Shown here: in pieces, positions 36,069 to 45,080 of the stretch | How the letters are laid out: each line of letters opens with the position of its first letter | How positions within the stretch are numbered: the first letter of the stretch is position 1 | Source of the DNA: SMWD01 sp964629475 | Lineage (GTDB): Bacteria > Pseudomonadota > Gammaproteobacteria > Steroidobacterales > GCA-2729495 | NCBI GenBank assembly: GCA_964629475.1 | Contig: CAZVQW010000013.1 | Coordinates: forward strand, 33,963-97,962 | Direction: 5' to 3' | Length of the DNA: 64,000 nucleotides | Notes under the pieces: generated by a model | What the model was told of the DNA's origin: nothing | Database searches by the model: none | Seen by the model: the letters and a program-made list of their open reading frames with translations, nothing else | Program-made: the position numbers and the translations under genes

Positions 36069-36434
36069 CTATTCAGGATCACCCGCACTCCGTGTTAACC
36101 AATTAAATTCCTCCGGCACCGGGTCAATCCCACCTTCGCATAGCGGCTGGCAGCGCACGATTCGACGTAGCGCCAGCCAGCCGCCGCGCACGATGCCAAA
36201 CCGCGTGACGGCTTCGCCGGCATAGGCCGAGCAGGTCGGGTAAAAACGACAACGGGGACCGAGGAAAGGGGAAATAAAGCGCCGGTAGCCGGTAATCAAC
36301 CCGGTCGCTGCACGGGCCGCCGGTGAAAGCCGACTATGATCCTGATCATGATTCGCGTTACAACCGGCATCGTGACCTGAATCGTTACCCCGACCACGAC
36401 CCGAATCGTGCCCGGTGTCACCCGAGGTCGACAC
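36069..36434 (-). CDS. yidD: Membrane protein insertion efficiency factor YidD
   Basis: The C-terminal 80 residues are clearly YidD: YRRFISPFLGPRCRFYPTCSAY and the later RCQPLCEGGIDPVPE. From GTG 36434 the protein has 121 residues, with an odd N-terminal stretch of about 33 residues rich in His, Asp, Gly, Arg and Asn. This overlaps the end of sufE by 17 bases. A TTG nearer the conserved domain is possible but lacks a ribosome binding site. YidD helps YidC-dependent insertion. It is normally next to rnpA; here it is far from that cluster. Confidence 0.9.
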   Translation of the reverse strand: MSTSGDTGHDSGRGRGNDSGHDAGCNANHDQDHSRLSPAARAATGLITGYRRFISPFLGPRCRFYPTCSAYAGEAVTRFGIVRGGWLALRRIVRCQPLCEGGIDPVPEEFNWLTRSAGDPE

Positions 36435-36840
36435 AGGTCCCGGCCGAGTGCTTGATTGCCTTGATCATCGAACCCAGGCCATTGCTACGGGTCGGACTCA
36501 AATGTTCGTCAAGACCGATTTCGCCGATAAAATCAGGCGTTGCAGCGATGATCTCGCCGGCTTGCTTGCCGCTGTAAACACGCATCAGGATCGCAATCAA
36601 ACCTGACACGATCGCCGAATCACTGACGGCTACAAAATCGAGTCGTCCGTCGACACACTGGGTGTTTAGCCAGACCTGCGACTGACAGCCATGAATCCGA
36701 TTTTCCTCAGTACGCCATTCGTCGGGAAACGCCGGTAAATCCTTGCCCAGATCGATAATGTATTGATAACGATCGATCCAGTTGTCGAATAACCGGAAAT
36801 CGTCTATCAACTCCGCTTGTGCCGCCTGGATTTCACTCAT
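36418..36840 (-). CDS. sufE: SufE/CsdE-type sulfur acceptor protein
   Basis: 140 residues from ATG 36840, which overlaps the cysS stop (ATGA). The sulfur-accepting Cys lies in RIHGCQSQVWL. SufE takes persulfide sulfur from a SufS-type cysteine desulfurase and passes it on for Fe-S assembly. No sufS or csdA gene is adjacent, so SufE versus CsdE cannot be decided. Coupling to cysS is notable, since both enzymes use cysteine. Confidence 0.9.
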   Translation of the reverse strand: MSEIQAAQAELIDDFRLFDNWIDRYQYIIDLGKDLPAFPDEWRTEENRIHGCQSQVWLNTQCVDGRLDFVAVSDSAIVSGLIAILMRVYSGKQAGEIIAATPDFIGEIGLDEHLSPTRSNGLGSMIKAIKHSAGTCVDLG

Positions 36841-38231
36841 CTCATAAAACGCCAACGGGTGCCGCCGGCACCGTCTTCGATAGAGATGCCCTGCGCGGCA
36901 AGTTCGTCACGAATCCGATCCGCGGTCGAAAAATCTTTCTGCGCCCTTGCCTCATTACGCTCGGCAAGCATTTTATCGATCGCCAAACTATCGAGCTGCG
37001 TATCGCCACCAGTGGTAAACCACTGCTCCGGCTCAGCAGACAACAACCCCATCCATTCCGCGCTGGCACGCAACCGTGCGGCCGCTTGTATCCGTGCAGC
37101 GGAAGATTCACTGCTGTTCGCTTCGCGGCACAAATCGAACAAAGCCGCGAGTGCCCTGGGCGTATTCAGGTCATCCTCCAGCGCCGCGATGAATGTCGCG
37201 TCAGGCTCGGTAGTTCGCCAGACAGACTGCCAGCCGTCAATGTCACGCAGGGTACCGTACAGCCGATCGAGCTTGGCTTTTGTCTCTACCAGCAGCTGAT
37301 CCGACCAGTCGAGCGGCTGGCGATAATGCGCATTCAACAGGGCAAGACGTATCGCCTCACCCGGCGCCCGATCAAGCAGATCGTGAACCAGCACGATATT
37401 ACCGAGTGACTTCGACATTTTCGTGTCATGCACATTCACGAAACCGTTATGCAACCAGAACCGGGCAAATGGTTTGCCGCCATGCGCGCACGTACTCTGC
37501 GCAATCTCATTCTCGTGATGCGGAAAAATCAGATCGTTGCCGCCACCATGGATATCAATGGTCTCACCGAGATGTTCGGCCGCCATCGCCGAACATTCGA
37601 TATGCCAGCCCGGGCGCCCGCGACCCCACGGGCTGTCCCAGCCCGGCAGCTCCTCCGTCGACGGTTTCCACAGGACAAAATCTCCGGGCGCCTCCTTGTA
37701 CGGCGCGACTTCGACCCGGGCGCCGGCCAGTAATTCACCTTGCTCGCGGCGTGAAAGACGTCCGTAAGCCGGAAAAGCGCTGACGCGAAACAACACGTGG
37801 CCATCGGCAGCATAAGCATGCCCGTTGTCGATCAGGCTGGAGATCATCGCGATGATCTGCTGCATATGCGCTGTCGCGCGAGGCTCGATATCCGGATCAG
37901 CGACGCCGAGCGCCTGCATATCGGCATGATAAGCGGCGAGAAACTCGTTGCTGATTTTACCGATATCGACGCCGGCCTCCTGCGCGGCCGCATTAATCTT
38001 GTCGTCCACGTCAGTGATGTTGCGTGCATAGGTCAGCTCATACCGACCCCTGAGCAGACGGGCGAGTACGTCAAACACGACAGCAGGACGCGCGTTGCCG
38101 ATATGCGGCGCACTGTAAACCGTTGGCCCGCAGACATACATCGTGACCCGCCCGCGACCGTCTGGTGTGACCGCCTGAGGCGTGAATTCTTCTTTGCGAC
38201 GTGACAGCGTGTTGTAGAGAAAAATGCTCAT
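36837..38231 (-). CDS. cysS: Cysteinyl-tRNA synthetase
   Basis: 464 residues. The zinc-binding MYVCGPTVYSAPHIGNARP contains the HIGH-like HIGN, and KMSKSLGN is the second class I motif; HGGGNDLIFPHHENE is also present. I start at ATG 38231 (MSIFLYNTLS); the frame runs a few codons further. It is divergent from hisI with about 110 bases between. Confidence 0.97.
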   Translation of the reverse strand: MSIFLYNTLSRRKEEFTPQAVTPDGRGRVTMYVCGPTVYSAPHIGNARPAVVFDVLARLLRGRYELTYARNITDVDDKINAAAQEAGVDIGKISNEFLAAYHADMQALGVADPDIEPRATAHMQQIIAMISSLIDNGHAYAADGHVLFRVSAFPAYGRLSRREQGELLAGARVEVAPYKEAPGDFVLWKPSTEELPGWDSPWGRGRPGWHIECSAMAAEHLGETIDIHGGGNDLIFPHHENEIAQSTCAHGGKPFARFWLHNGFVNVHDTKMSKSLGNIVLVHDLLDRAPGEAIRLALLNAHYRQPLDWSDQLLVETKAKLDRLYGTLRDIDGWQSVWRTTEPDATFIAALEDDLNTPRALAALFDLCREANSSESSAARIQAAARLRASAEWMGLLSAEPEQWFTTGGDTQLDSLAIDKMLAERNEARAQKDFSTADRIRDELAAQGISIEDGAGGTRWRFMR

Positions 38232-38341
38232 GGCTACTGAATGACTGGGCAAGCCCGCTATAATAACAAGTTCGCTGCCGCAGCTTCACCATGGCGAACG
38301 CCTGGCACTGGCGGACGACTGACTCCCGGAGAATAAATAAA

Positions 38342-38863
38342 GTGTCTTCCCCCACAAAATCTGACCCGACAAGCCCTGACCCAACAATATTCGGCGCACG
38401 CAGGACCGTAGAACAAGTCGAAGAGGGTATTGAACTTGCGCCGAAATTTGACGAAAAAGGCCTGATTCCGGCCGTAACAACCGACTATGAGAGCGGCGAA
38501 CTGCTGATGCACGGCTACATGAACGCCGAGGCTCTGGCCAAAACGATCAAAACCGGCCAGGCCCACTACTTCAGCCGCAGTCGGCAGGCCATCTGGCACA
38601 AGGGCGCGACCAGTGGCCTGATACAGACGGTCCGGGCGCTGCTCATCGACGACGATCAGGACTGCGTCTGGCTACGCGTCGACGCGGCCGGCGGCGCCAG
38701 CTGCCACGTCGGCTATCGTTCCTGCTTCTACCGCAGCGTCCCGTTCGGCTCCCAACTCACCACCAAACCGGCAAACCCGCTCGAACTCACCTTCACCGAA
38801 ACCGAAAAAGTCTTCGACCCGGAAAAAGTCTACCCCGGCGTCCCCAACCCGACCAAATTATAA
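38342..38863 (+). CDS. hisI: Phosphoribosyl-AMP cyclohydrolase
   Basis: 173 residues from GTG 38342, with GGAG 10 bases ahead. Metal and active-site segments HYFSRSRQAIWHKGATSG and GGASCHVGYRSCFYRS are present. It opens the adenine ring in histidine synthesis. It is a stand-alone HisI without HisE fusion and without other his genes nearby. A TATAAT at 38259-38264 may be its promoter. The protein has about 35 extra N-terminal residues and a C-terminal tail beyond the core domain. Confidence 0.92.
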   Translation: MSSPTKSDPTSPDPTIFGARRTVEQVEEGIELAPKFDEKGLIPAVTTDYESGELLMHGYMNAEALAKTIKTGQAHYFSRSRQAIWHKGATSGLIQTVRALLIDDDQDCVWLRVDAAGGASCHVGYRSCFYRSVPFGSQLTTKPANPLELTFTETEKVFDPEKVYPGVPNPTKL

Positions 38864-38882
38864 AACAGCGCTCCACTTGGCA

Positions 38883-39021
38883 GAATTTTGGGTCGTTTGC
38901 CGCCACATAGACTCAAACGAGAAAGGATCGAGACAGGTTTTTTATTTTGTTTTTTCCAAAATAAAAAACCTGTCTCGATCCTTTCTGCCCACCGAACCAA
39001 CCGGCAAACGCCCCAAAATTC
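38883..39021. repeat. Nested inverted repeat between hisI and lptE
   Basis: The inner arms (38921-38949 and 38957-38985) are a perfect 29-bp match around a 7-base loop. Outer arms (38883-38902 and 39002-39021) pair over 20 bases with one mismatch. The core arm reads GAAAGGATCGAGACAGG plus an AT-rich tract. It sits between convergent genes and may also serve as a bidirectional terminator. No coding potential. Confidence 0.85.
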
Positions 39022-39030
39022 GAACGCACC

Positions 39031-39561
39031 TTACTTGGCGGCACTAATCGTCTGCACCAACAACCCGACGAGATCCCTGGCCAACGCCTCCGTCAACACA
39101 ACCTCTTCATTCGCCTTGCCCAGCACTTTCGTTTCGTCAAAAGTATATTCCCGCGTCAGAATAAACTGATGCTCAGCAACCAGTTCTTCACCATGTACCG
39201 AGACCGAGCAACTGACGATATAAAAAACCTCGTACTCGCGTGGCACATTACGCGCCGACACTGCCAAAGCCCTCCGCTCCGATTCATCACGTGACACGCG
39301 AATCACCGCGTCAGCGCTATCCGAATCATCGACCAACCCGAGCCCATTCTTCCGGACCATCGCGACCAGCTCACGGTAAAACGGCGAATAACGGTCCTCG
39401 GTCTGAACGTAGACCGTCGCTACATCCGCCGGAAAATCTGCGACGCCACGCACCTGAAAGCCGCATGAAGACAGCAGTAACAGACCAATCAATGCCGCGG
39501 TCAGCCTGAGATGATTTGCCCCATGTTGTGTGGGCGACTTTATTTCTCTAAACCACAACAT
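39031..39561 (-). CDS. lptE: LPS-assembly lipoprotein LptE
   Basis: 176 residues from ATG 39561, with GGGGAAG ahead. The lipoprotein signal ends in LLLLSSC, so the mature protein is lipidated at that Cys. The domain begins GFQVRGVADFP, typical of LptE, the plug of the outer-membrane LptD translocon. It overlaps the leuS stop by 14 bases, the usual leuS-lptE arrangement. The next gene on its strand is not holA, as it normally would be. Confidence 0.93.
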   Translation of the reverse strand: MLWFREIKSPTQHGANHLRLTAALIGLLLLSSCGFQVRGVADFPADVATVYVQTEDRYSPFYRELVAMVRKNGLGLVDDSDSADAVIRVSRDESERRALAVSARNVPREYEVFYIVSCSVSVHGEELVAEHQFILTREYTFDETKVLGKANEEVVLTEALARDLVGLLVQTISAAK

Positions 39562-42004
39562 TGACGAGCTTCCCCGGTACAACGATCACCTTGCGCACCG
39601 GCTGATCGGCAATGAAACGCCGCACATTGTCATCGGCCAATACCGCCTGCTCGATCGCATCTTTACCGGCATCTGCCGCCACATCGATGCGTGCGCGCAA
39701 CTTGCCATTGACCTGTACGATAATTTGCATCGTATCGGTCTGCAACGCGTGCGCATCAACGTTCGGCCAACGCTGATCGACGACCGCCGTTTCATGGCCG
39801 AGCACATGCCACAGTTCATGACAGATATGCGGCACAATCGGTGCCAGCATCGGTATTACCGTATCGAGTGCCTCGCGTACGACGGCACGATCACGGGCAT
39901 CACGCACCTTGAACTTCGCAACCGCATTCATCAGTTCCATGATCGCCGCAATCGCCGTATTAAACGTGTAGCGGCGGCCGATATCGTCACTGACCTTCTC
40001 GATCGTGCCATGCACGGCACGACGCAAGTCACGCTGCACATCATCGAGCTCGTCCGGGTTTAACGCCCCGGGCGGTTCACCCTGTGCGTGATCCTGAACG
40101 ATGCGCCACAACCGACGCAGGAAACGGGATGCTCCCTGCACACCTTCATCCGACCACTCCAGGCTCTGCTCGGGCGGTGACGCAAACATGATGAATAACC
40201 GCACCGTGTCGGCGCCATACATATCGATCAACCCCTGCGGATCGACCGTGTTGCCCTTTGACTTGGACATCTTCGCGCCGTCCTTGAGAACCATGCCCTG
40301 CGTCAGCAGTTTCTTGAACGGTTCGGGGCTGTCGACCAGACCCTCGTCACGCATGAGCTTGTGGAAGAATCGCGCGTACAGCAGGTGCAGAATCGCATGT
40401 TCGATTCCGCCGATATACAGGTCGACAGGCAGCCAGTAACGAGCCCGTTCATCGACCATCGCCTGATCGCTTCCCGGCGAACAAAACCGCGCGTAATACC
40501 ACGACGATTCCATGAACGTATCGAAGGTATCGGTCTCGCGGGTCGCGAGTTTACCGGTCGCAGGATCCGTCGTCTCATAGAAAGACGGCATTTTCTTGAT
40601 CGGCGAGCCGCCGTCACCCAGATCGACGTCTTCGGGCAAGACAATTGGCAGTGATTCGTCCGGCGCACCAAACGACTTGCCGTCAGCAGAGGTAATAACC
40701 GGGATCGGCGCGCCCCAATAACGCTGCCGCGAGATCAGCCAGTCGCGCAGGCGATAGTTCACCTGACGTTCGCCCTTGCCTGCCGCCTCGAGATCTGTCG
40801 CGATCGCATCGAATGCGTCGGCCGAAGTCAGGCCCGTGTACTTCCCCGAGTTCACGAGGACACCACGTTCGACGAATGCAGCCGTATCGATGTTGCAGTC
40901 AGTGTCGTCACCGGGCGCGGGCTCGATCACTTGCCTGATTGGCAGCCCATACTCACGCGCAAACTCCCAGTCACGCTGGTCATGCCCCGGGACAGCCATG
41001 ACTGCGCCGGTTCCATAACCGATCAGCACAAAATTCGCGACCCAGACCGGCACGGACTCGCCGGTGATCGGATGCACGGCATTGATGCCGAGTGACCGGC
41101 CCTGCTTCTCCATCGTCTCCATCGCAGCCTCGGACACGGCGTTGCGCTGACACTCGTCGATGAAGGCCTGCAACTCAGTGTTTGCTGCGGCGGCCCGGGT
41201 CGCGAGCGGGTGCTCGGCCGCGACGGCCATATACGACACGCCCATCAGCGTGTCGGGCCGCGTCGTATAGATACGCAGGGCGTCGTCCGAGCCCTCGATA
41301 CCGAATTCGACTTCGACACCTTCCGACCGGCCGATCCAGTTGCGTTGCATGATTTTGACCGGTTCGGGCCAGTCCAGCGCATCGAGTTCAGCCAATAATT
41401 CCTCGGCGTAATCGGTGATACGCAGGAACCACTGTGGAATTTCCCGGCGCTCGACCGGTGCGCCGGATCGCCAGCCGCAGCCGTCGATGACCTGCTCATT
41501 CGCCAGCACGGTCTCGTCAACCGGATCCCAATTGACGACCGCCTTCTTTTTATAGGCCAGGCCCTTGTCGAGCATGCGTGTGAACAACCATTGCTCCCAA
41601 CGGTAATAATCAGGATCGCAGGTCGCCAGTTCGCGATCCCAGTCGTAACCGAAACCGAGCCGCTTGAGCTGCGCGCGCATGTAATCGATATTCTCGCGTG
41701 TCCATTTTGCCGGCGGCATGCCGTGCTTGATCGCTGCGCCCTCGGCCGGCAGACCGAACGCATCCCAACCCATCGGCTGCATCACGTTCTTGCCCTGCAT
41801 GCGCTGGTAACGGGATACGACATCGCCGATCGTATAGTTTCGCACATGCCCCATGTGCAGCCGGCCGCTCGGATACGGAAACATGCACAGGCAATAAAAT
41901 TTCTCGCGTTCCGGGTCTTCGACAACATGGAATGTCTGCGCCTCGCTCCAGAAGCGCTGCGCCTGCGTCTCGATCAACTCCGGATCGTAAGGTATGTCGG
42001 TCAC
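39548..42004 (-). CDS. leuS: Leucyl-tRNA synthetase
   Basis: 818 residues, starting with GTG 42004. The class I motifs are FPYPSGRLHMGHVRNY (HIGH region) and GAKMSKSKGNTVDP. The editing domain (about 220-410) is present, with the Thr-rich TTRPDTLMG. It is somewhat shorter than E. coli LeuRS (860), mainly through shorter loops. Identification is secure. Confidence 0.97.
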   Translation of the reverse strand: MTDIPYDPELIETQAQRFWSEAQTFHVVEDPEREKFYCLCMFPYPSGRLHMGHVRNYTIGDVVSRYQRMQGKNVMQPMGWDAFGLPAEGAAIKHGMPPAKWTRENIDYMRAQLKRLGFGYDWDRELATCDPDYYRWEQWLFTRMLDKGLAYKKKAVVNWDPVDETVLANEQVIDGCGWRSGAPVERREIPQWFLRITDYAEELLAELDALDWPEPVKIMQRNWIGRSEGVEVEFGIEGSDDALRIYTTRPDTLMGVSYMAVAAEHPLATRAAAANTELQAFIDECQRNAVSEAAMETMEKQGRSLGINAVHPITGESVPVWVANFVLIGYGTGAVMAVPGHDQRDWEFAREYGLPIRQVIEPAPGDDTDCNIDTAAFVERGVLVNSGKYTGLTSADAFDAIATDLEAAGKGERQVNYRLRDWLISRQRYWGAPIPVITSADGKSFGAPDESLPIVLPEDVDLGDGGSPIKKMPSFYETTDPATGKLATRETDTFDTFMESSWYYARFCSPGSDQAMVDERARYWLPVDLYIGGIEHAILHLLYARFFHKLMRDEGLVDSPEPFKKLLTQGMVLKDGAKMSKSKGNTVDPQGLIDMYGADTVRLFIMFASPPEQSLEWSDEGVQGASRFLRRLWRIVQDHAQGEPPGALNPDELDDVQRDLRRAVHGTIEKVSDDIGRRYTFNTAIAAIMELMNAVAKFKVRDARDRAVVREALDTVIPMLAPIVPHICHELWHVLGHETAVVDQRWPNVDAHALQTDTMQIIVQVNGKLRARIDVAADAGKDAIEQAVLADDNVRRFIADQPVRKVIVVPGKLVNVVV

Positions 42005-42061
42005 TGTTTCTTGCTCATGACTGGAAAAATCAGACTAGCCGGGGGCCGCAAGGATACACCT

Positions 42062-42149
42062 TGTTCCGGGGACAGTTTACTTATCTTACCCTTCAGAGCT
42101 ATCCACAACGGTGTTCTCGCCCAAAGATAAGTAAACTGTCCCCGGAACA
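42062..42149. repeat. Inverted repeat with perfect 26-bp arms
   Basis: Arms 42062-42087 and 42124-42149 match perfectly around a 36-base loop. The core is CCGGGGACAGTTTACTTATC. It fills most of the 170-base space between lnt and leuS, upstream of leuS and downstream of lnt. It is REP/MITE-like and not related to the other repeats in this window. Confidence 0.85.
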
Positions 42150-42174
42150 TCGCCCCCAATGATGCCGGCTCACT

Positions 42175-43671
42175 TCAGGACCGGCGACGAGACGAGACAA
42201 TTGCCCCTGCGATCAGCGCCAGGCAAATCAGCAGCACGGGCCAGTTGCCAAAGCGCACATAGAGCGTTGCACCGGCATAGGGCTGGACAACACCACTCAG
42301 CACATGCGGCTCAAACTGAGGCGAGCGAGCAACGATCTCACCGCGCGGCGAAATAATCGCCGTGACACCGGTATTCGTTGCACGCAGCATGAAGCGGCCG
42401 GTTTCGAGTGCCCGCATGCGAGCGATCTGCAGATGCTGGTGAGCTGCAATCGTGGTACCGAACCAGGCGTCGTTACTGACGCTAATCAATAGGTTGGCTG
42501 CCGGCAGGAAACCGAGTTGCTCCGCACCGTAGGCATCTTCATAGCAAATCGTCGGCGCAAGTTGCACATCACCGAGCCGCAGCAGGGACTGCTCCGCACT
42601 GCCGGCCAACGTATCCTGATTCGGCAGACCCGCGCTGCGCATCCAGCGCCGGGCGAAATCAGGCACCGGGAAAAATTCGCCGAACGGTACGAGATGCCGC
42701 TTGTGATACTGGTCAGCATGTTGGCCGAGCCCGATCAACGAATTACGATACTGCCGCCGATCTTGATCGAGCGTCAGTATGCCGAGGTAGATTTGCAGAT
42801 CCCGGGCTCGCGCTTCGGCCGCAACCACATCGAGAAACGCCTGCACCTCGCGTGCGAGCGCCGGCACGGCCACCTCGGGCCAGATCACGAGATCTGCATC
42901 CTGTTCAAACGTCAGGCGACTATAGAGTTCGAGAGTCGGCCGGAGTTGTTCGGGCAACCACTTGCGGTCCTGGGAGATTGATCCCTGCACCATGCTGACA
43001 CGCACGTCGTCCCCGATCGGACTGGTCCACCGAATTGTTTGCAGAGCATATGTCGCGGCAAATAAGACAATGATCAGGCCAATGGCCATCATGCGCGCAA
43101 TCGAACCGCCGCGTATCAGCGTCAGTAACGCGCCGGCCAGCATAACCGTGACGAACGACACGCCATGTACGCCGGCAAGCGGCGCCCACGCCGCCAGCGG
43201 ACCGTCTATTTGGCCGTAACCGAGAGTCAGCCACGGAAAGCCGGTAAACAGGAACCCGCGCAACCAGGCCAAAACCGTGAATAACGCGGGCCATACCACG
43301 CACCAGCGCAACACTGGCGCGAGGCCGGGCAGCGCGGCGGCGCCAGCGCCGGCGAGTGCCGTATAGGCCGCCATCAGGCAAAACAGACCAAGCATCAGCA
43401 CAGCGGCAACAATAACCGGCGCACCGCCGAATACGTGGATACTGGTGTACAACCAATACGTGCCGGCCGCGAACGCGGTAAAACCGAACCAGAACCCCCG
43501 CCATGCCGCCTCGGCCGGGCGTTGGCCTTCACACAGAAACATGAACGCTGCGAGCAGGGGGACGGCCAGCGGATACCAGCCGAACGGCGCGAAGGCCAAC
43601 GGCAACAGCAGACCGGTCAGCCCGGCAGCCCAGCGCCCCCTCCATTGGGTGAACGCGGCCGGCAGTCTCAA
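42175..43671 (-). CDS. lnt: Apolipoprotein N-acyltransferase
   Basis: 498 residues with six or more N-terminal membrane helices and a C-terminal nitrilase-like domain. The catalytic Glu is in WPEVAVPA, the Lys near KRHLVPFGEFFPV and the Cys in TICYEDAYGAE. It adds the third acyl chain to lipoproteins such as LptE. It overlaps corC by four bases, as the last gene of miaB-phoH-ybeY-corC-lnt. Confidence 0.96.
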   Translation of the reverse strand: MRLPAAFTQWRGRWAAGLTGLLLPLAFAPFGWYPLAVPLLAAFMFLCEGQRPAEAAWRGFWFGFTAFAAGTYWLYTSIHVFGGAPVIVAAVLMLGLFCLMAAYTALAGAGAAALPGLAPVLRWCVVWPALFTVLAWLRGFLFTGFPWLTLGYGQIDGPLAAWAPLAGVHGVSFVTVMLAGALLTLIRGGSIARMMAIGLIIVLFAATYALQTIRWTSPIGDDVRVSMVQGSISQDRKWLPEQLRPTLELYSRLTFEQDADLVIWPEVAVPALAREVQAFLDVVAAEARARDLQIYLGILTLDQDRRQYRNSLIGLGQHADQYHKRHLVPFGEFFPVPDFARRWMRSAGLPNQDTLAGSAEQSLLRLGDVQLAPTICYEDAYGAEQLGFLPAANLLISVSNDAWFGTTIAAHQHLQIARMRALETGRFMLRATNTGVTAIISPRGEIVARSPQFEPHVLSGVVQPYAGATLYVRFGNWPVLLICLALIAGAIVSSRRRS

Positions 43672-44561
43672 GATGCGGCCGTCGTCTCTGTGTCGGTCGG
43701 CATTTTTTCTCGCGTCACGTCGAGAACATGTACCCGTCGACGGTCCGCCTGGGCGACCTTGAACTCGAACCCGGCGAAGGATACCTGCTCGCCTCGACGG
43801 GGCATCGAACCGAGTTCATGAATAATCAACCCGCCGATGGTGTCGTATTCCTCGTCGCTGAACTCGACCTCGAAATACTCGTTAAATTCTTCGATACGAG
43901 TCAAGGCGCGAACCTGGTAGTGCGACTCGGATTTCTTCTGAATCGGTTCGGCTTCGTGCGGATCGTGCTCATCGTCGATCTCGCCGACAATTTCCTCAAG
44001 CACATCCTCAATGGTCAGCAATCCGGATGTGCCGCCATACTCATCGACAACAATGGCCATGTGGTTGCGACTGACGCGAAACTCCTTGAGCAGCGTATTG
44101 AGTCGCTTGCTTTCGGGGATAAATTTCGGCTGACGCAGGAAAGGCTTGAGATTGAAAACCTCGTCCGGGCTGGAAACGATATGCGACAAGACATCCTTGG
44201 CCAGCAAAATACCGACAACTTCATCGCGGTCTTCGCCAATGACCGGAAACCGCGAATGCCCGGATGTGACGATCGTTTTGATGACTTCACTTTTCGGCGT
44301 GCCGCGTTCGATGACGACCATGTGCGAACGAGGGATCATGACTTCACGCACCTGGGTCTCGGACACCTTGAGTACGCCGGTCAGCATCGTCACCTCATCG
44401 GCACTGATGACTTTTTTCCAGCGCTCACCACGCAGTAGCGCCAACAGGTGCTCACGAGTCAACGTTTCATGATTTATCAAATTACGCAGCCGTGACCACC
44501 AACCCCTCTGAGGATCTGCCCGCTCTCTGATCTCGTCACTCATGTCTGTGCTCTTGCTCAT
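43668..44561 (-). CDS. corC: CorC/HlyC family CBS-domain transporter-associated protein
   Basis: 297 residues. Two CBS domains (VREVMIPRSHMVVIERGTP and a second near FRVSRNHMAIVVDEYGG) are followed by the C-terminal CorC_HlyC domain (DEEYDTIGGLIIHELGSMPRRGE). It lacks membrane segments. A role in magnesium/cobalt export or membrane integrity is inferred from homologues (E. coli YbeX). Its ATG directly abuts the ybeY stop (TGAATG), so translation is probably coupled. Confidence 0.94.
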   Translation of the reverse strand: MSKSTDMSDEIRERADPQRGWWSRLRNLINHETLTREHLLALLRGERWKKVISADEVTMLTGVLKVSETQVREVMIPRSHMVVIERGTPKSEVIKTIVTSGHSRFPVIGEDRDEVVGILLAKDVLSHIVSSPDEVFNLKPFLRQPKFIPESKRLNTLLKEFRVSRNHMAIVVDEYGGTSGLLTIEDVLEEIVGEIDDEHDPHEAEPIQKKSESHYQVRALTRIEEFNEYFEVEFSDEEYDTIGGLIIHELGSMPRRGEQVSFAGFEFKVAQADRRRVHVLDVTREKMPTDTETTAAS

Positions 44562-45080
44562 TCATTCAGGATTGCCATCAGGGCAGCCATACGGATCGGC
44601 AAATCCGAGTCTGTTCATAACCCGAATCTCGAGGTTTTCCATACGCTCAGCATCAGCCTCGACCTTGTGATCGTAACCTATCAGGTGCAACGTGCCATGT
44701 ACGACGAGATGCGCCAGATGTGCTACCGGATATTTGCCTTGCTCGTCGGCCTCGCGGCATGCGACCGGCAAACAGATGACAAGATCGCCAAGTTCCGCTT
44801 CTCCCGCCGCATGACAAGACCCGATCGCCGGTTCGTCGCCAGGGCCGGGAAATGCAAGTACATTCGTTGCCCCGGGCTTGTCACGATATGACAGATTCAA
44901 TGTGGCGCTCTCATCCTCGGTAACCAGGCGTATCGTTACGGCACCGGATGCAGCGCTTTGGCCGGCAGCCAATGCCGCATGGACCCATGCTTCCCAGTCT
45001 GCGTCATCCGGCACGCGATGCTTGCCAGTCGCAATCTGCAGATCGACGCGGTGTGGCATCGTGTCGTAAACAGCGCTCAT
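44562..45080 (-). CDS. ybeY: Endoribonuclease YbeY
   Basis: 172 residues. The zinc motif HLVVHGTLHLIGYDH is intact, and SYRDKPGATNVLAFPG is a conserved loop. It takes part in 16S rRNA 3'-end maturation and ribosome quality control. It overlaps phoH by four bases (ATGA) and touches corC. Confidence 0.96.
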   Translation of the reverse strand: MSAVYDTMPHRVDLQIATGKHRVPDDADWEAWVHAALAAGQSAASGAVTIRLVTEDESATLNLSYRDKPGATNVLAFPGPGDEPAIGSCHAAGEAELGDLVICLPVACREADEQGKYPVAHLAHLVVHGTLHLIGYDHKVEADAERMENLEIRVMNRLGFADPYGCPDGNPE

